Assembly (NCBI RefSeq): GCF_001624705.1
Contig: NZ_JSEO01000013.1
Location: 62,001-126,000 of the forward strand
Direction of reading: 5' to 3'
Length of the DNA stretch: 64,000 nt
Origin: Marinomonas sp. SBI8L
Lineage (GTDB): Bacteria > Pseudomonadota > Gammaproteobacteria > Pseudomonadales > Marinomonadaceae
Each line of letters begins with the position of its first letter. The first letter of the stretch is position 1. Made by a program: the position numbers and the translations under genes. Positions 9,102-18,166 of the stretch are shown here, in pieces. Below the pieces are notes generated by a model. That model was not told the origin of the DNA. It was given only the letters and a program-made list of their open reading frames with translations, and made no database searches.

Positions 9102-9989
9102 TTATTTATTGACTAATTCAGGTGTTTCAGCGCCATTAAATCTACCTAAAATCAGTGTGAAAACCGCACCTGTGACAAACATGAGTAATGAGTAGCAGGT
9201 AGCAGCGATAGCCATTTCCGTGTTTTGTAACAAGGTAAGAGCGATGACTATGGCTAAGGTGCCGTTTTGAAAACCAACTTCTATGGCGATGGACTTTTGC
9301 TGCGCCAAGTTGAGCTTTGCCAATCTTGCCAAGGTAAAGCCCAAAAGCATGCAAACAATATTGAGTAGCAAGGTCGCAAGCCCCATTTGTGCGAAGTAAC
9401 TACCCATGTGGTTAATGTTTTTAGCGACAATTCCCGCCACAATTAATAGCAAAAAGGCGACGGAAAATATTTTGACAAACTTTTCAGCTGCGATGGCAAA
9501 ACCGGGTTTAAAGCGGAAAATCAACATGCCTAAGCATATGGGTAAGACAGTAATCACAAGCAGTTGAATGATGGTTTTTACTATGGGCAAATTTACCTGC
9601 TCGCCAGCCCCTAATAGTAAGTCCATGAAAATAAGCAATATGAAAGGCACGCTAAAAGGTGCAATCAAGCTAACCACTGAGGTGAGCGTGACAGAAAGGG
9701 CGACATCTCCCTTGGCCAAATAAGTGTATAAATTTGAAGTGGTGCCACCAGGACATAAAGCGAGAATCATGAGGCCAACAGCTAAAGGGCCTTCAATGTT
9801 TAAGCTTAAAATAATGAGGTAAGCCAGTATGGGAAGCATCAGCATTTGGGCTAATACCCCTAGTAGTGCTGCTTTAGGTTTGGCTATGACGAGTTTGAAA
9901 TCTAAAGGTTTAAGTGACAGCCCCATACCAAGCATTATGATAAATAGAGCTGCAGGGAGCACGACTTGAATAAGTAAATCCGCTTTCAT
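9102..9989 (-). CDS. Bile acid:sodium symporter (BASS) family protein
   Basis: This 295-residue membrane protein has about nine to ten hydrophobic helices. The stretch LALCPGGTTSNLYTYLAKGDVALSV (about residues 77-101) matches the conserved sodium-site region of BASS transporters. A second conserved block, IEVGFQNGTLAIVIALTLL, lies in the C-terminal half. Bacterial members carry organic anions such as bile salts, pantoate or 2-keto acids together with sodium; the substrate cannot be named here. It appears monocistronic, with a terminator after its stop. Confidence 0.85.
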   Translation of the reverse strand: MKADLLIQVVLPAALFIIMLGMGLSLKPLDFKLVIAKPKAALLGVLAQMLMLPILAYLIILSLNIEGPLAVGLMILALCPGGTTSNLYTYLAKGDVALSVTLTSVVSLIAPFSVPFILLIFMDLLLGAGEQVNLPIVKTIIQLLVITVLPICLGMLIFRFKPGFAIAAEKFVKIFSVAFLLLIVAGIVAKNINHMGSYFAQMGLATLLLNIVCMLLGFTLARLAKLNLAQQKSIAIEVGFQNGTLAIVIALTLLQNTEMAIAATCYSLLMFVTGAVFTLILGRFNGAETPELVNK

Positions 9990-10251
9990 TTTGTCTCTCT
10001 TTAATTGTTATTTTTTTCACCAGCTTAAACATTAATAATTCAGCTTCCCAATAAGCTCTAATCATAACAAGTATGCTGATATCGAATAACTTTAAGATAC
10101 GTAATGATTCGGTAATTCGTGTCAGTTTAGTGCGTATTATTTTAACCCGGTTCAGTAACTGATAGGTTTATATTAGCTTTGTCTGTTATAGGTCAATGTT
10201 TCAAAGATAAATATATTTTATGTTTGAGGCATCTGTTTAGAGGAGATGGTC

Positions 10252-10671
10252 ATGGACCCTGAAACGATTGCTTATATTGTTGTGGCTGTTTTAATTGTTA
10301 TTAAGGAACCTGCGATTAAGTCACCTCTTCTCAGTCTTTTCAGAAAACGTATCACACAAGGCGTTACTTTGAAGTAATGTAAGTACCTTTCGAGAAGTGA
10401 CAACACAGGGTGTTACTTTTTCTGAAAGACCCGAAGGGCGTGGTCTAAAAGCCCTATCTCTATGTTGAGGACCTTATCAATAGAATCACTATTAAGTTGC
10501 GCTCCTCGCCATAAATCTAGCGGCTTTTATCCACACGCTGAGGCGGGAGGACTTATTCGCAGGTTCCTTAAGTTAGCTGTTTATGTGGTCTACAAGCGTG
10601 TGATTAAAAAAGCAGAGCAAGATGCGTTGGCCCAAAAAAGCAGCCCGAAGCAAGATATCGGGCCGACCTAA
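10252..10671 (+). pseudogene. Small single-TM membrane-protein gene split by MITE copy 2
   Basis: An ATG at 10252 with AGGAG six bases upstream opens a frame MDPETIAYIVVAVLIVIK that runs into the repeat and stops at 10375-10377 after 41 codons. The frame resumes after the element and ends at TAA 10669-10671. Removing the element and one TTAA leaves 153 bases coding for exactly 50 residues: an N-terminal hydrophobic helix followed by a charged tail (KRVIKKAEQDALAQK). The intact product would be a small inner-membrane protein of unknown function. I infer disruption, although the 41-residue chimera could still be made. Confidence 0.8.
10305..10567 (+). mobile_element. MITE copy 2 (263 bp), inserted in a small gene
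   Basis: The ends are GGAACCTGCGATTAAGTC and GACTTATTCGCAGGTTCC, flanked by TTAA at 10301-10304 and 10568-10571. Orientation is the same as copy 1 and sequence is very close to copy 3. It has no transposase frame. A short internal reading frame that starts MLRTLSIESLLS and runs out across the right end recurs in copy 3, and I treat it as spurious. Confidence 0.9.
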
Positions 10672-10686
10672 AGGCACAGTAGGTGT

Positions 10687-12408
10687 TTATTTTTCGCCTC
10701 TGTACCTCTGATTCTTACTGGCTTTGATCATATTGATATCGACTAATACTAACCCATCTATGCAATAACCAAATTCAGCATCGACACCAAAATCTAGAAA
10801 TCTGACGCCACCTTCTTCACATATCTCACTGTACTGCTTGTACAAAGTAGGTACCACGGCATTTAGGTGCTTAAGTTGTTCTTTTAATGTGGTGAAATCT
10901 TCCTTGTAAGATTCACCTTTAAATAAAGCTTCTATGACAGCCTTGTTTTCACTGCCGATGTGGTAGGGCGTGAATGAGTGCGCGAGCTTATCATTGTCAG
11001 CAAAGTGGCGCTGATAAAAGCTGACGATTAGATCTTTAGCAAAAGCTGGGTAATGGTTACTCAAGCTCACAGGGCCAAACAGATAACGTATATTGGGGTG
11101 GCGATTTAAATAAGCACCAATACCATACCAAAGGTAATCTAAACTGCGTTTTCCCCAGTATTTAGGCTGTACGAAGCTGCGACCTAATTCTATGCCTTGG
11201 GCAAAATATGGGGCCATTTTTTTGTCATAATTGAATAGCTCAGCGCTATAAATATCATACTCTAAACCTTCTTCTAAATAGCGCGCAGTTTCGCCGATGC
11301 GATAAGCGCCGACGATTTCCAACTCTTCGTCATCCCATAAAACAAGATGACGATAGATTTTATCATACTTATCTAGGTCGTAGGCTTGGCCTGTGCCTTC
11401 ACCAACTTGGCGAAAAGATATCTCTCTGAGTCTGCCAATTTCTTGCATGGTGGCAGACTGAGAGTGGTAATCAAACAGGTAAATAAGCTTACCATCGTTA
11501 CTTTTCCCCAGTAGCTCTGCTTGCTTTAACTCTTGCTTAATTTGCTGCCTGCTTTGAGGGTGGGCGATGGTTTTTTGAGTTTGAAGTAAAGGCTTTTTAC
11601 CTTTAGCGATACGATATAAATGGCGCTTAACCAGCTTGTTCTTTTCTTTGTTGGAGATAGGCATACCAGCGAGCTGCTGTATCTCGATTGCTTGGCCTAT
11701 TTTGAAATTAATGCTGCGATCTTGCTGTTTAAACATTTCATTTGCCAGCTGTATGGTAGATAAAGGCCGATAAAGCAATGAACTGGTATAAAACAAGAAT
11801 GAGTTACGGCCGCTGATATGAACCGGTAAGATAGGGCTGTTGGTCTTTTGTGCTAACTTTAAATAGCTCTGATTCCACTTGGTGTCATGAATACCTCGAC
11901 CTGATAAACGCGACACTTCTCCTGCGGGGAACATAATGACAGCTTCATCGTTATGTAGGCTCTGCATTATCTCTTGGATTTGTTTGCGGCCCGCTTTGCC
12001 TTCCATGTTATTCACAGGTAAAACCAAAGGTTTTAATGAATCAAATTCAGCTAATAAGTCATTGGCAATGATTTTGACATCAGGTCTGATTTCGCTAATC
12101 AGTTTAACCAAGGCTAAGCCATCTAATGCACCCAGAGGATGGTTCGCTATGATAAGTACTCTGCCAGTTGCTGGAATATTTGGTCTATCTAATTGGCTAA
12201 CTTGATAAGCAAAATTAAAGTGCTCTAGTACCTTATCGATAAACTCAAAACCCGAAGCCTCTTTGTGTTCATCGAGAAAGGCGTTGACTTCATCTTGATG
12301 GAGCAGTTGTTTCAAAATACTGACCGCTGAACTTTTCAGTAAAGGGGACTTAGATAACAAGTAAGGATTTCTTGTTTCTAAAATCTGTTCAACTTGAATC
12401 ACTGTCAT
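10687..12408 (-). CDS. olsF: Bifunctional acyltransferase, OlsF-like (PlsC domain plus OlsB-type GNAT domain)
   Basis: This 573-residue protein joins two lipid acyltransferase domains. The N-terminal half is a PlsC-type O-acyltransferase: ANHPLGALDGLAL near residues 88-100 carries the catalytic His and Asp, and MFPAGEVSR and ILPVHISGRNS are further acyltransferase blocks. The C-terminal half (about 310-560) resembles the OlsB/hemolysin GNAT-like N-acyltransferase with LVLWDDEELEIVGAYRIG and ELGRSFVQPKYW. Known OlsF proteins make ornithine lipids by successive N- and O-acylation, phosphorus-free membrane lipids favoured under phosphate limitation. Function is inferred from architecture; the acyl acceptor is not shown by the sequence. 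It lies downstream of zapE on the same strand. Confidence 0.72.
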   Translation of the reverse strand: MTVIQVEQILETRNPYLLSKSPLLKSSAVSILKQLLHQDEVNAFLDEHKEASGFEFIDKVLEHFNFAYQVSQLDRPNIPATGRVLIIANHPLGALDGLALVKLISEIRPDVKIIANDLLAEFDSLKPLVLPVNNMEGKAGRKQIQEIMQSLHNDEAVIMFPAGEVSRLSGRGIHDTKWNQSYLKLAQKTNSPILPVHISGRNSFLFYTSSLLYRPLSTIQLANEMFKQQDRSINFKIGQAIEIQQLAGMPISNKEKNKLVKRHLYRIAKGKKPLLQTQKTIAHPQSRQQIKQELKQAELLGKSNDGKLIYLFDYHSQSATMQEIGRLREISFRQVGEGTGQAYDLDKYDKIYRHLVLWDDEELEIVGAYRIGETARYLEEGLEYDIYSAELFNYDKKMAPYFAQGIELGRSFVQPKYWGKRSLDYLWYGIGAYLNRHPNIRYLFGPVSLSNHYPAFAKDLIVSFYQRHFADNDKLAHSFTPYHIGSENKAVIEALFKGESYKEDFTTLKEQLKHLNAVVPTLYKQYSEICEEGGVRFLDFGVDAEFGYCIDGLVLVDINMIKASKNQRYRGEK

Positions 12409-12552
12409 GCTCCTAGCACTATCGAAAAAGACGAATCTTTAGGCTAGCGGTGGGTGATGACAAAAATGTGTCAGTTTAATGGCTAAATTATGTCACAGAG
12501 CAGACTCAAACTTGTCTGCTCCATGGAAAAGGGTAAGGCTTCTCTGTCTGAT

Positions 12553-13752
12553 CTATGTTTGATTAGAAAGGTATTGCTTGCTTTGCATCTCGACCAGACG
12601 GCTAATGGCGCGACGGAACTCGAAGCTTAAAGCACCACCATGATAAAGCTCATCTAATGGAACATCGGCCATTAAATAAAGGGTTTTATGACAGTCATAA
12701 AGCTCATCAATTAGGCTGATAAAGCGGCGGGCAGAGTCATCTTCTGGCGCAAAAGAAATCTTTCTTTCACTGGTCTGGTTAGGCTCGAAACTGCCATCTT
12801 CTGTGCCTCTGGCTTTAATTTGTTCGCTAACTTCACCGCCAAGGGCTGGCACACCAGAGAGCATTATAGTGTCAAACTGAGCGGCGATTTCAATATAATC
12901 TAGCTGTGATCTCGGGCTATTACACAGGCTATTAAAGTCAAACCAGACTAGCTTGCTAGCATGTTGTATTGTGGGAATATCTCTATTACAGATACTAATG
13001 CTTTCTTGTTTGGTAACAAGGGAATCTGAGCTTTGATTGAGCTGTGCAAAGAGTGCTGAAAAGTCGATCTCATCCTTGACGAAATAGGTCTGCGCTTGGT
13101 CTAGATGGCGTAACCTGTGATCTTCACTGCCACGTAGGTTTATTTGCTGACAATGGTTTTCTAGCAAGTCGATCGTTTGTTCGAACTGTTGTCGTTGTAC
13201 TCCTTCCCAATACAGGCGATTGATAGGAATATTTGACGTTGCTACTAAGGTGACGCCATGGTCAAACAAACCTTTAAATAACTGGCCAAGAATCATGGCG
13301 TCAGCAATATCTGAAACAAAAAACTCATCAAAACAAATTATCTGATATTGTCTTGCCAGCTTCTCAGCAACCTGAAGTAACGGATTCGACTGGCCACTAA
13401 TCGCGCGCATTTCTTTATGAACTTGTGCCATAAAGTGATGGAAATGCAAACGTAACTTACCTTGCTCGGGTAAGCCTTGATAAAAAATATCCATCAAGAA
13501 GGTTTTACCTCGACCCACATCCCCCCACAGATATAAGCCTTGAATTGGCGTATTTTGTGTTTCTGCCTGATCGACTTCAGCCTCACTTGCCATCAAGTCT
13601 TCTGATTTGGTGCCTGTGGGTGCTTGAGCTTTTGCTTCTTTGAGCTGCCAATAGCGTATTTCGAGTGCTTCAAGTGCCGCTTGTTGTGCTTCATCTAGAA
13701 TGAAATCGGCTTGTTGAAGTTTGTTTTGGTAGGCAAGTTTAGGGGCAGTCAT
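12553..13752 (-). CDS. zapE: Cell division ATPase ZapE (AFG1-like)
   Basis: This 399-residue P-loop ATPase of the AFG1/ZapE family associates with FtsZ at the constricting division ring in E. coli. Walker A is GLYLWGDVGRGKTFLMD (about residues 72-88) and Walker B is IICFDEFFVSDIADAMIL. The sensor segment LVATSNIPINRLYWEGVQRQQF and the C-terminal arginine-rich AISRLVEMQSKQY also match the family. A low-complexity insertion before Walker A (about residues 35-68) and another near residue 240 make it slightly longer than E. coli ZapE. The neighbouring genes are unrelated. Confidence 0.9.
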   Translation of the reverse strand: MTAPKLAYQNKLQQADFILDEAQQAALEALEIRYWQLKEAKAQAPTGTKSEDLMASEAEVDQAETQNTPIQGLYLWGDVGRGKTFLMDIFYQGLPEQGKLRLHFHHFMAQVHKEMRAISGQSNPLLQVAEKLARQYQIICFDEFFVSDIADAMILGQLFKGLFDHGVTLVATSNIPINRLYWEGVQRQQFEQTIDLLENHCQQINLRGSEDHRLRHLDQAQTYFVKDEIDFSALFAQLNQSSDSLVTKQESISICNRDIPTIQHASKLVWFDFNSLCNSPRSQLDYIEIAAQFDTIMLSGVPALGGEVSEQIKARGTEDGSFEPNQTSERKISFAPEDDSARRFISLIDELYDCHKTLYLMADVPLDELYHGGALSFEFRRAISRLVEMQSKQYLSNQT

Positions 13753-13926
13753 TAGGCTCTCTTGTCGATGAAACAGTTTCCTAGGAGGGACAGGATCCCT
13801 GAATGGAAGCGAAGTTTACCCGATTAAAGTATTTATCGACAAGTGAGCGAAATCAGCTCATAAAGTGTTAATGAGCAAGGTTCAGAATAAGTGATATCAG
13901 ATTAGGGCTTAATTTGGTGACTAGGG

Positions 13927-14304
13927 TTAAGCGACTTCGATACCTATGTCGGACCAAACCGCAAACTCATTACCATTAGGGTCTAAAAAGTGAAAACGAC
14001 GGCCACCAGGGAAATGAAAAATATCTTTATTGATGCTGCCGCCTTCAAAGGCTTGTATTTTATCAAGCGTCTCTTCTAAGTCTTCACTATAAAGCACAAT
14101 CAAGGCACCGCCATGTTGGCTGTTGCTGGCAAGGTCAGATCTAAAGAAGCCTCCATTTAACCCAGCGCTGGTATCAGAGAAAGCTGTGTATTCAGGGCCA
14201 TAATCGGTAAAAGACCAATTAAAGAGCGTCGAGAAAAAAGTTTTTGTTATGGCTAAATCCTTTGCAGGCAATTCGACATAGTTAATTTTTTCATGGTTCG
14301 ACAT
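13927..14304 (-). CDS. VOC (glyoxalase/bleomycin resistance) superfamily protein
   Basis: This 125-residue protein begins MSNHEKINYVELPAKDLAITKTFF and ends FLDPNGNEFAVWSD, the first and last strands of a vicinal oxygen chelate fold. The stretch GGRRFHFLDPNGNEFAVW resembles the C-terminal metal-ligand region of the family. The start was placed at the Met ten residues inside the longest frame, because GAGG lies at good distance upstream. Members are often metal-dependent dioxygenases, isomerases or resistance proteins, and the substrate here is unknown. Confidence 0.8.
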   Translation of the reverse strand: MSNHEKINYVELPAKDLAITKTFFSTLFNWSFTDYGPEYTAFSDTSAGLNGGFFRSDLASNSQHGGALIVLYSEDLEETLDKIQAFEGGSINKDIFHFPGGRRFHFLDPNGNEFAVWSDIGIEVA

Positions 14305-14406
14305 AGGATAAACCTCTATAAAATACGGCAACAAAGCCTGAGTGACTCTCTACAATAATAGGCCATTTTGTTAGGAAGCGAGATCGATTTTCGCCTTACC
14401 TTCTTC

Positions 14407-14898
14407 TCACATTAAGAGGCTGCTGTTGATTTGGCGATAGTAATCGCAAGCATCAATTAAGCCGGCTGCGGTGAGTTTATCAACCCCATAAACATGGCTT
14501 TGGCATTGATGCTTTTCTCTTGCAGCATCAAGTAATAAGGCAAAATCTCCATCACCAGAGGCTAAGACAATAATATCGACATCTGGTGCAGCGGCGAGCA
14601 CATCGATGGTAATACCTACGTCCCAATCTCCCTTGGCTGAACCATCGCGGCGTTGAATAAAGGGCTTTAATTTTACTTCGAACCCAATACCACGAAGAAT
14701 TTGTTGGAACTGAGCTTGCTTGGTATCGCCCCTGTCTATGGCATAGGCATAGGCTGCAACAATATCACCTTGGGCGGCTATCTCATCCCAAAATTTTTGG
14801 TAATGAAAGTGCTTCGCAAAAGTATGCCTTGAGGTGTAATAGATGTTTTGGACATCGACAAAGATGGCAATTTTTTTTGTTGAGTTTGTCACAAGCAA
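14407..14898 (-). CDS. NYN domain (PIN-like) protein, LabA/DUF88 type
   Basis: This 163-residue protein consists of one NYN domain, a PIN-like fold found in predicted RNases. Acidic residues expected for metal binding are visible in IAIFVDVQNIYY (Asp near residue 14), in DWDVGITIDVLAA and in IVLASGDGDFALLLDAA (about residues 106-122). Bacterial members of the LabA/YaiI-like group are poorly characterised. It appears monocistronic. RNase activity is inferred only from the conserved acidic positions. Confidence 0.8.
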   Translation of the reverse strand: MLVTNSTKKIAIFVDVQNIYYTSRHTFAKHFHYQKFWDEIAAQGDIVAAYAYAIDRGDTKQAQFQQILRGIGFEVKLKPFIQRRDGSAKGDWDVGITIDVLAAAPDVDIIVLASGDGDFALLLDAAREKHQCQSHVYGVDKLTAAGLIDACDYYRQINSSLLM

Positions 14899-15155
14899 CC
14901 TTGTTTATCTCAATAGAAGAATAATGAGTATAACCCTAATTAAGTTTCACTAATATGCCCGTGAAATTACTGGTTATAACAAGAGGTTAGTTAGGAAAAC
15001 TCAGAAAAACTGAAACCTTTTAAACTTACTTTTTTACCAAGTTATAAGAGTGATAACCAATATTTCTAAAGAATGGCTAATTCTCAGCCTCTATAGCGAT
15101 ACAATCCGTTAGACTTAGGTTTGGTGATAAAACGTTTGAAAAAGGGGTAGGGCCT

Positions 15156-16463
15156 ATGCCACGTTGGAGCAATATGATTGAAGATTTAGTCTCGAGAGTG
15201 ACTGAAATCGGCAGTGCCATGTTAGACAGTAATCAGACCAGTGAGCAAACACTCACACAAAAATGTGAAGCCCTGCTATCAAACTTAGGGGAAGCCACAG
15301 GACTTGCCCGTTCCAAAGAAATTTTGGATGACTTCAAAACATTAGACCAAGCGCAAAAGCTGGCTTTCTTTCAAGCAATTTGCCAAGAGTTTGGTGTTGA
15401 TCAAGCCGCCTTGAAAGCGGCGCTTGATGCTTGGCAAGAGACTCCAGATGATGAGCGCACCCGCAATATTCATTTTGCTTCAGAGCCAAGATCACAAGAA
15501 TTAGTCAGACGCTTAAATCTTGCCCCAGGAGGGACAGCCGCCTTAGTGGGTATGCGTGAAGACCTGATTCGACATATGAAAAAAGAGCCAGCTTTAGCGG
15601 CCTTAGATAAAGACATACGTCACTTGTTTTCTTCTTGGTTTAACCGAGGTTTTTTACGTTTAGAAAGAATTGATTGGTCTACATCTGCCAATATTCTTGA
15701 AAAAATCATTGCCTATGAAGCCGTGCATGAAATACAGGGTTGGGATGATTTACGACGTCGAGTCGCGGCGCAAGATAGACGCCTTTATGCTTTCTTTCAT
15801 CCATCACTAGTAGACGAGCCTCTAATTTTTGTTGAGGTAGCTTTAACCTCTGACATGCCAGATACCATAGGCGCTATCCTTGCGGAAGAAAGAGAGGGCT
15901 TGATGCCACAAGAGGCAAGCACGGCTGTGTTTTACTCTATTTCAAATTGTCAGGCAGGTTTAAGAGGGATTTCCTTTGGTAACTTCCTAATTAAGCAGGT
16001 GGTGGAAGAGCTAAAACGTGAACTGCCAGAGCTGAAGCGTTTTGTCACCATGTCGCCTGTTCCTGGCTTACGGCGCTGGGCTCACTCTGATGATGAATTG
16101 ACTGAGCAATATAAAGATTTGATTGAGACATTGGATCAGCAGGAAACACTGTTTGACCTTGATTTTATGACACAGCAAAAGGCTTCTGTTTCTCACTTGG
16201 CAGCGCGTTTCTTATTAGAAGCGAAAAATAAAAAAGGCAGACCTTATGACCCCGTATCTAACTTCCATTTAGGAAATGGTGCCAGACTACAGCAGATTAA
16301 TGTTTGGGCTGATCCATCTAAACGAGGGCAAGCGAACTCTTGGGGTGTGATGGTGAACTATGAGTATGATCTCGATTATATCGAGAAAAACCATGAGGCT
16401 TTCTTATGTGAAGGTATCGTGAGTGCGTCTTCAGAGGTGAAACGTTTAGGGAAAGCAGATTAA
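15156..16463 (+). CDS. matA: Malonyl-CoA decarboxylase
   Basis: This 435-residue enzyme decarboxylates malonyl-CoA to acetyl-CoA. The N-terminal helical domain (about residues 1-140) is followed by the GNAT-like catalytic domain. That domain includes LYAFFHPSLVDEPLIFVEVAL (about 210-230), FYSISNCQAGLRGISFGNFLIKQV and a C-terminal NFHLGNGARLQQINVWAD, matching the family. It overlaps the next gene by one base (TAATG), indicating translational coupling with malonyl-CoA synthetase. Together they convert malonate to acetyl-CoA. A purine-rich AGGGGTAGGG site precedes the ATG. The malonate transporter and regulator of other mat loci are absent here. Confidence 0.92.
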   Translation: MPRWSNMIEDLVSRVTEIGSAMLDSNQTSEQTLTQKCEALLSNLGEATGLARSKEILDDFKTLDQAQKLAFFQAICQEFGVDQAALKAALDAWQETPDDERTRNIHFASEPRSQELVRRLNLAPGGTAALVGMREDLIRHMKKEPALAALDKDIRHLFSSWFNRGFLRLERIDWSTSANILEKIIAYEAVHEIQGWDDLRRRVAAQDRRLYAFFHPSLVDEPLIFVEVALTSDMPDTIGAILAEEREGLMPQEASTAVFYSISNCQAGLRGISFGNFLIKQVVEELKRELPELKRFVTMSPVPGLRRWAHSDDELTEQYKDLIETLDQQETLFDLDFMTQQKASVSHLAARFLLEAKNKKGRPYDPVSNFHLGNGARLQQINVWADPSKRGQANSWGVMVNYEYDLDYIEKNHEAFLCEGIVSASSEVKRLGKAD

Positions 16464-18004
16464 TGGAGAGAACCTTGTATCATTCAAATTACTTAGCAAG
16501 CATTTTGCGCTCGACATCATTAAAGCAAGATGATGCTGTCTTTGCCTATCTTACATCGGGCGAAGAAGTAACTTATACCACCTTGTTTGCCAATGCCGAA
16601 AAAACAGCGAAGGCGTTAATTAAAGCCGGTGTTGAGCCTGGTGATAGGGTTGCCGTACAGGTGGGGAAGTCCATCACCACTGTTGAGCTGTACCTTGGCT
16701 GTATTTTGTCTGGCGGTGTTTTTCTCCCCTTAAATACAGACTATACAGCAGCCGAGGTTAAGTACTTTTTAACGGATGCCAGTCCTAAGGTATTTGTCTG
16801 TGACCAAGGCGTTGAACAGGACATGGGCCCAATAGCGTCCCATGCTAAGGTAAAGACATTATTGACACTTGATGCCTCAGGCTTGGCTGGTTCCCTGTTT
16901 GAGCAAAGGGAATTAGAAAGCGCAGGATTTGATGCCGTGCCTAGAGAGGCAAATGATCTTGCCGCCATCTTGTATACTTCTGGTACGACAGGCCGTTCCA
17001 AAGGTGCCATGTTATCTCACGGGGCACTGGCCGCTAACGCACTTACCTTGGTTGAGCATTGGCAGTTTAGCCCGCAAGATCGTTTGATTCATGCTTTACC
17101 TATCTTTCACATTCACGGTTTATTTGTTGCCTTAAATATTACCTTGTGTGCTGGCTCTTCCTTGTATTTCCTAAACCGGTTTGACCTTGATGAGATAGTA
17201 GCGTGTTTGCCTAAAGCGAGTGTCTTAATGGGGGTTCCAACCTTTTATGTGCGCTTGTTAAAGCATGCGGAATTAACCAAAGACAGAGTCGCCAATATGC
17301 GTCTTTTTGTCTCTGGCTCTGCACCTTTATTAGCGGAAACGCATCAGGTTTGGCAGCAAAAGACAGGGCATGCCATCTTAGAAAGATATGGTATGACAGA
17401 AACCAATATGAATACTTCTAATCCTTATGACGGTGAGCGACGCCCCGGCACAGTCGGACTGGCTTTACCTGGAGTCGAAGTCAAAATAACAGACCCAGAA
17501 ACAGGTTTGAGTTTGTCTAGTGGTGAGGTTGGGCAAATAGAAGTAAGAGGCCCAAATTTATTTACGGGTTATTGGCAGATGCCAGAAAAAACAGCCGAAG
17601 AGCTTAGATCTGATGGCTGGTTTATCACAGGTGATCTTGGCTGCCTTGATGATGACGCTTATTTGACCATAGTGGGTCGCTCTAAAGACCTGATCATTTC
17701 CGGTGGCTACAATGTTTATCCTAAAGAAGTTGAATTGGTGATTGATGAGCATGCATCTGTGCTTGAAAGTGCTGTGATTGGTGTGCCTCATGCTGACTTT
17801 GGTGAGGCGGTTGTGGCTATCGTTGTTGCTAAAGGTGAGGATAATGACGAAGCTGGAATCAGGGCCCTGTGTAGCGCCTCTTTGGCGGCCTATAAACGAC
17901 CTAAATCTATCTTGTTTGTGGATGAGTTACCGCGTAACACCATGGGCAAGGTGCAAAAGGCAAAATTAAGAACAGAATATTCATCTGCCTTAACTCAGCG
18001 TTAA
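16463..18004 (+). CDS. matB: Malonyl-CoA synthetase
   Basis: This 513-residue ANL-superfamily adenylate-forming ligase activates malonate to malonyl-CoA with ATP. Core motifs are AILYTSGTTGRSKGAMLSH (about residues 169-187, phosphate loop), LERYGMTETNMNTSNPYDGERRPGTVG (about 310-335), GWFITGDLG and the C-terminal lysine motif PRNTMGKVQKAKL. The segment MTETNMNTSNPYDG resembles characterised MatB proteins and supports malonate rather than acetate or long-chain acids. Its start codon overlaps the stop of matA by one base. Confidence 0.9.
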   Translation: MERTLYHSNYLASILRSTSLKQDDAVFAYLTSGEEVTYTTLFANAEKTAKALIKAGVEPGDRVAVQVGKSITTVELYLGCILSGGVFLPLNTDYTAAEVKYFLTDASPKVFVCDQGVEQDMGPIASHAKVKTLLTLDASGLAGSLFEQRELESAGFDAVPREANDLAAILYTSGTTGRSKGAMLSHGALAANALTLVEHWQFSPQDRLIHALPIFHIHGLFVALNITLCAGSSLYFLNRFDLDEIVACLPKASVLMGVPTFYVRLLKHAELTKDRVANMRLFVSGSAPLLAETHQVWQQKTGHAILERYGMTETNMNTSNPYDGERRPGTVGLALPGVEVKITDPETGLSLSSGEVGQIEVRGPNLFTGYWQMPEKTAEELRSDGWFITGDLGCLDDDAYLTIVGRSKDLIISGGYNVYPKEVELVIDEHASVLESAVIGVPHADFGEAVVAIVVAKGEDNDEAGIRALCSASLAAYKRPKSILFVDELPRNTMGKVQKAKLRTEYSSALTQR

Positions 18005-18166
18005 TGGAAGTTTGTTAGTAAACTCATTAGTTAATTACTATTGAATGTATTTATATAATTAATTTTATCTATTTTTGCTCTCATCTTATAGTGAAGTTGT
18101 CGCAGCGTATCAGGGCTTAACTGGTTTGCTACAGCGGATTAACGTTTCTATAAGGTGGGAATCAAG

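Noticed and set aside
10462-10671. A 69-codon frame starting MLRTLSIESLLS
   Set aside because: Its first half lies inside MITE copy 2 and recurs, as a different fusion, in copy 3 (34091-34429 minus). The second half is the tail of the broken 50-residue gene. It is best seen as an accidental fusion.
12498-12521. Hairpin GAGCAGAC/GTCTGCTC between zapE and the OlsF-like gene
   Set aside because: The stem is good, but no T run follows on either side, so I did not call it a terminator.
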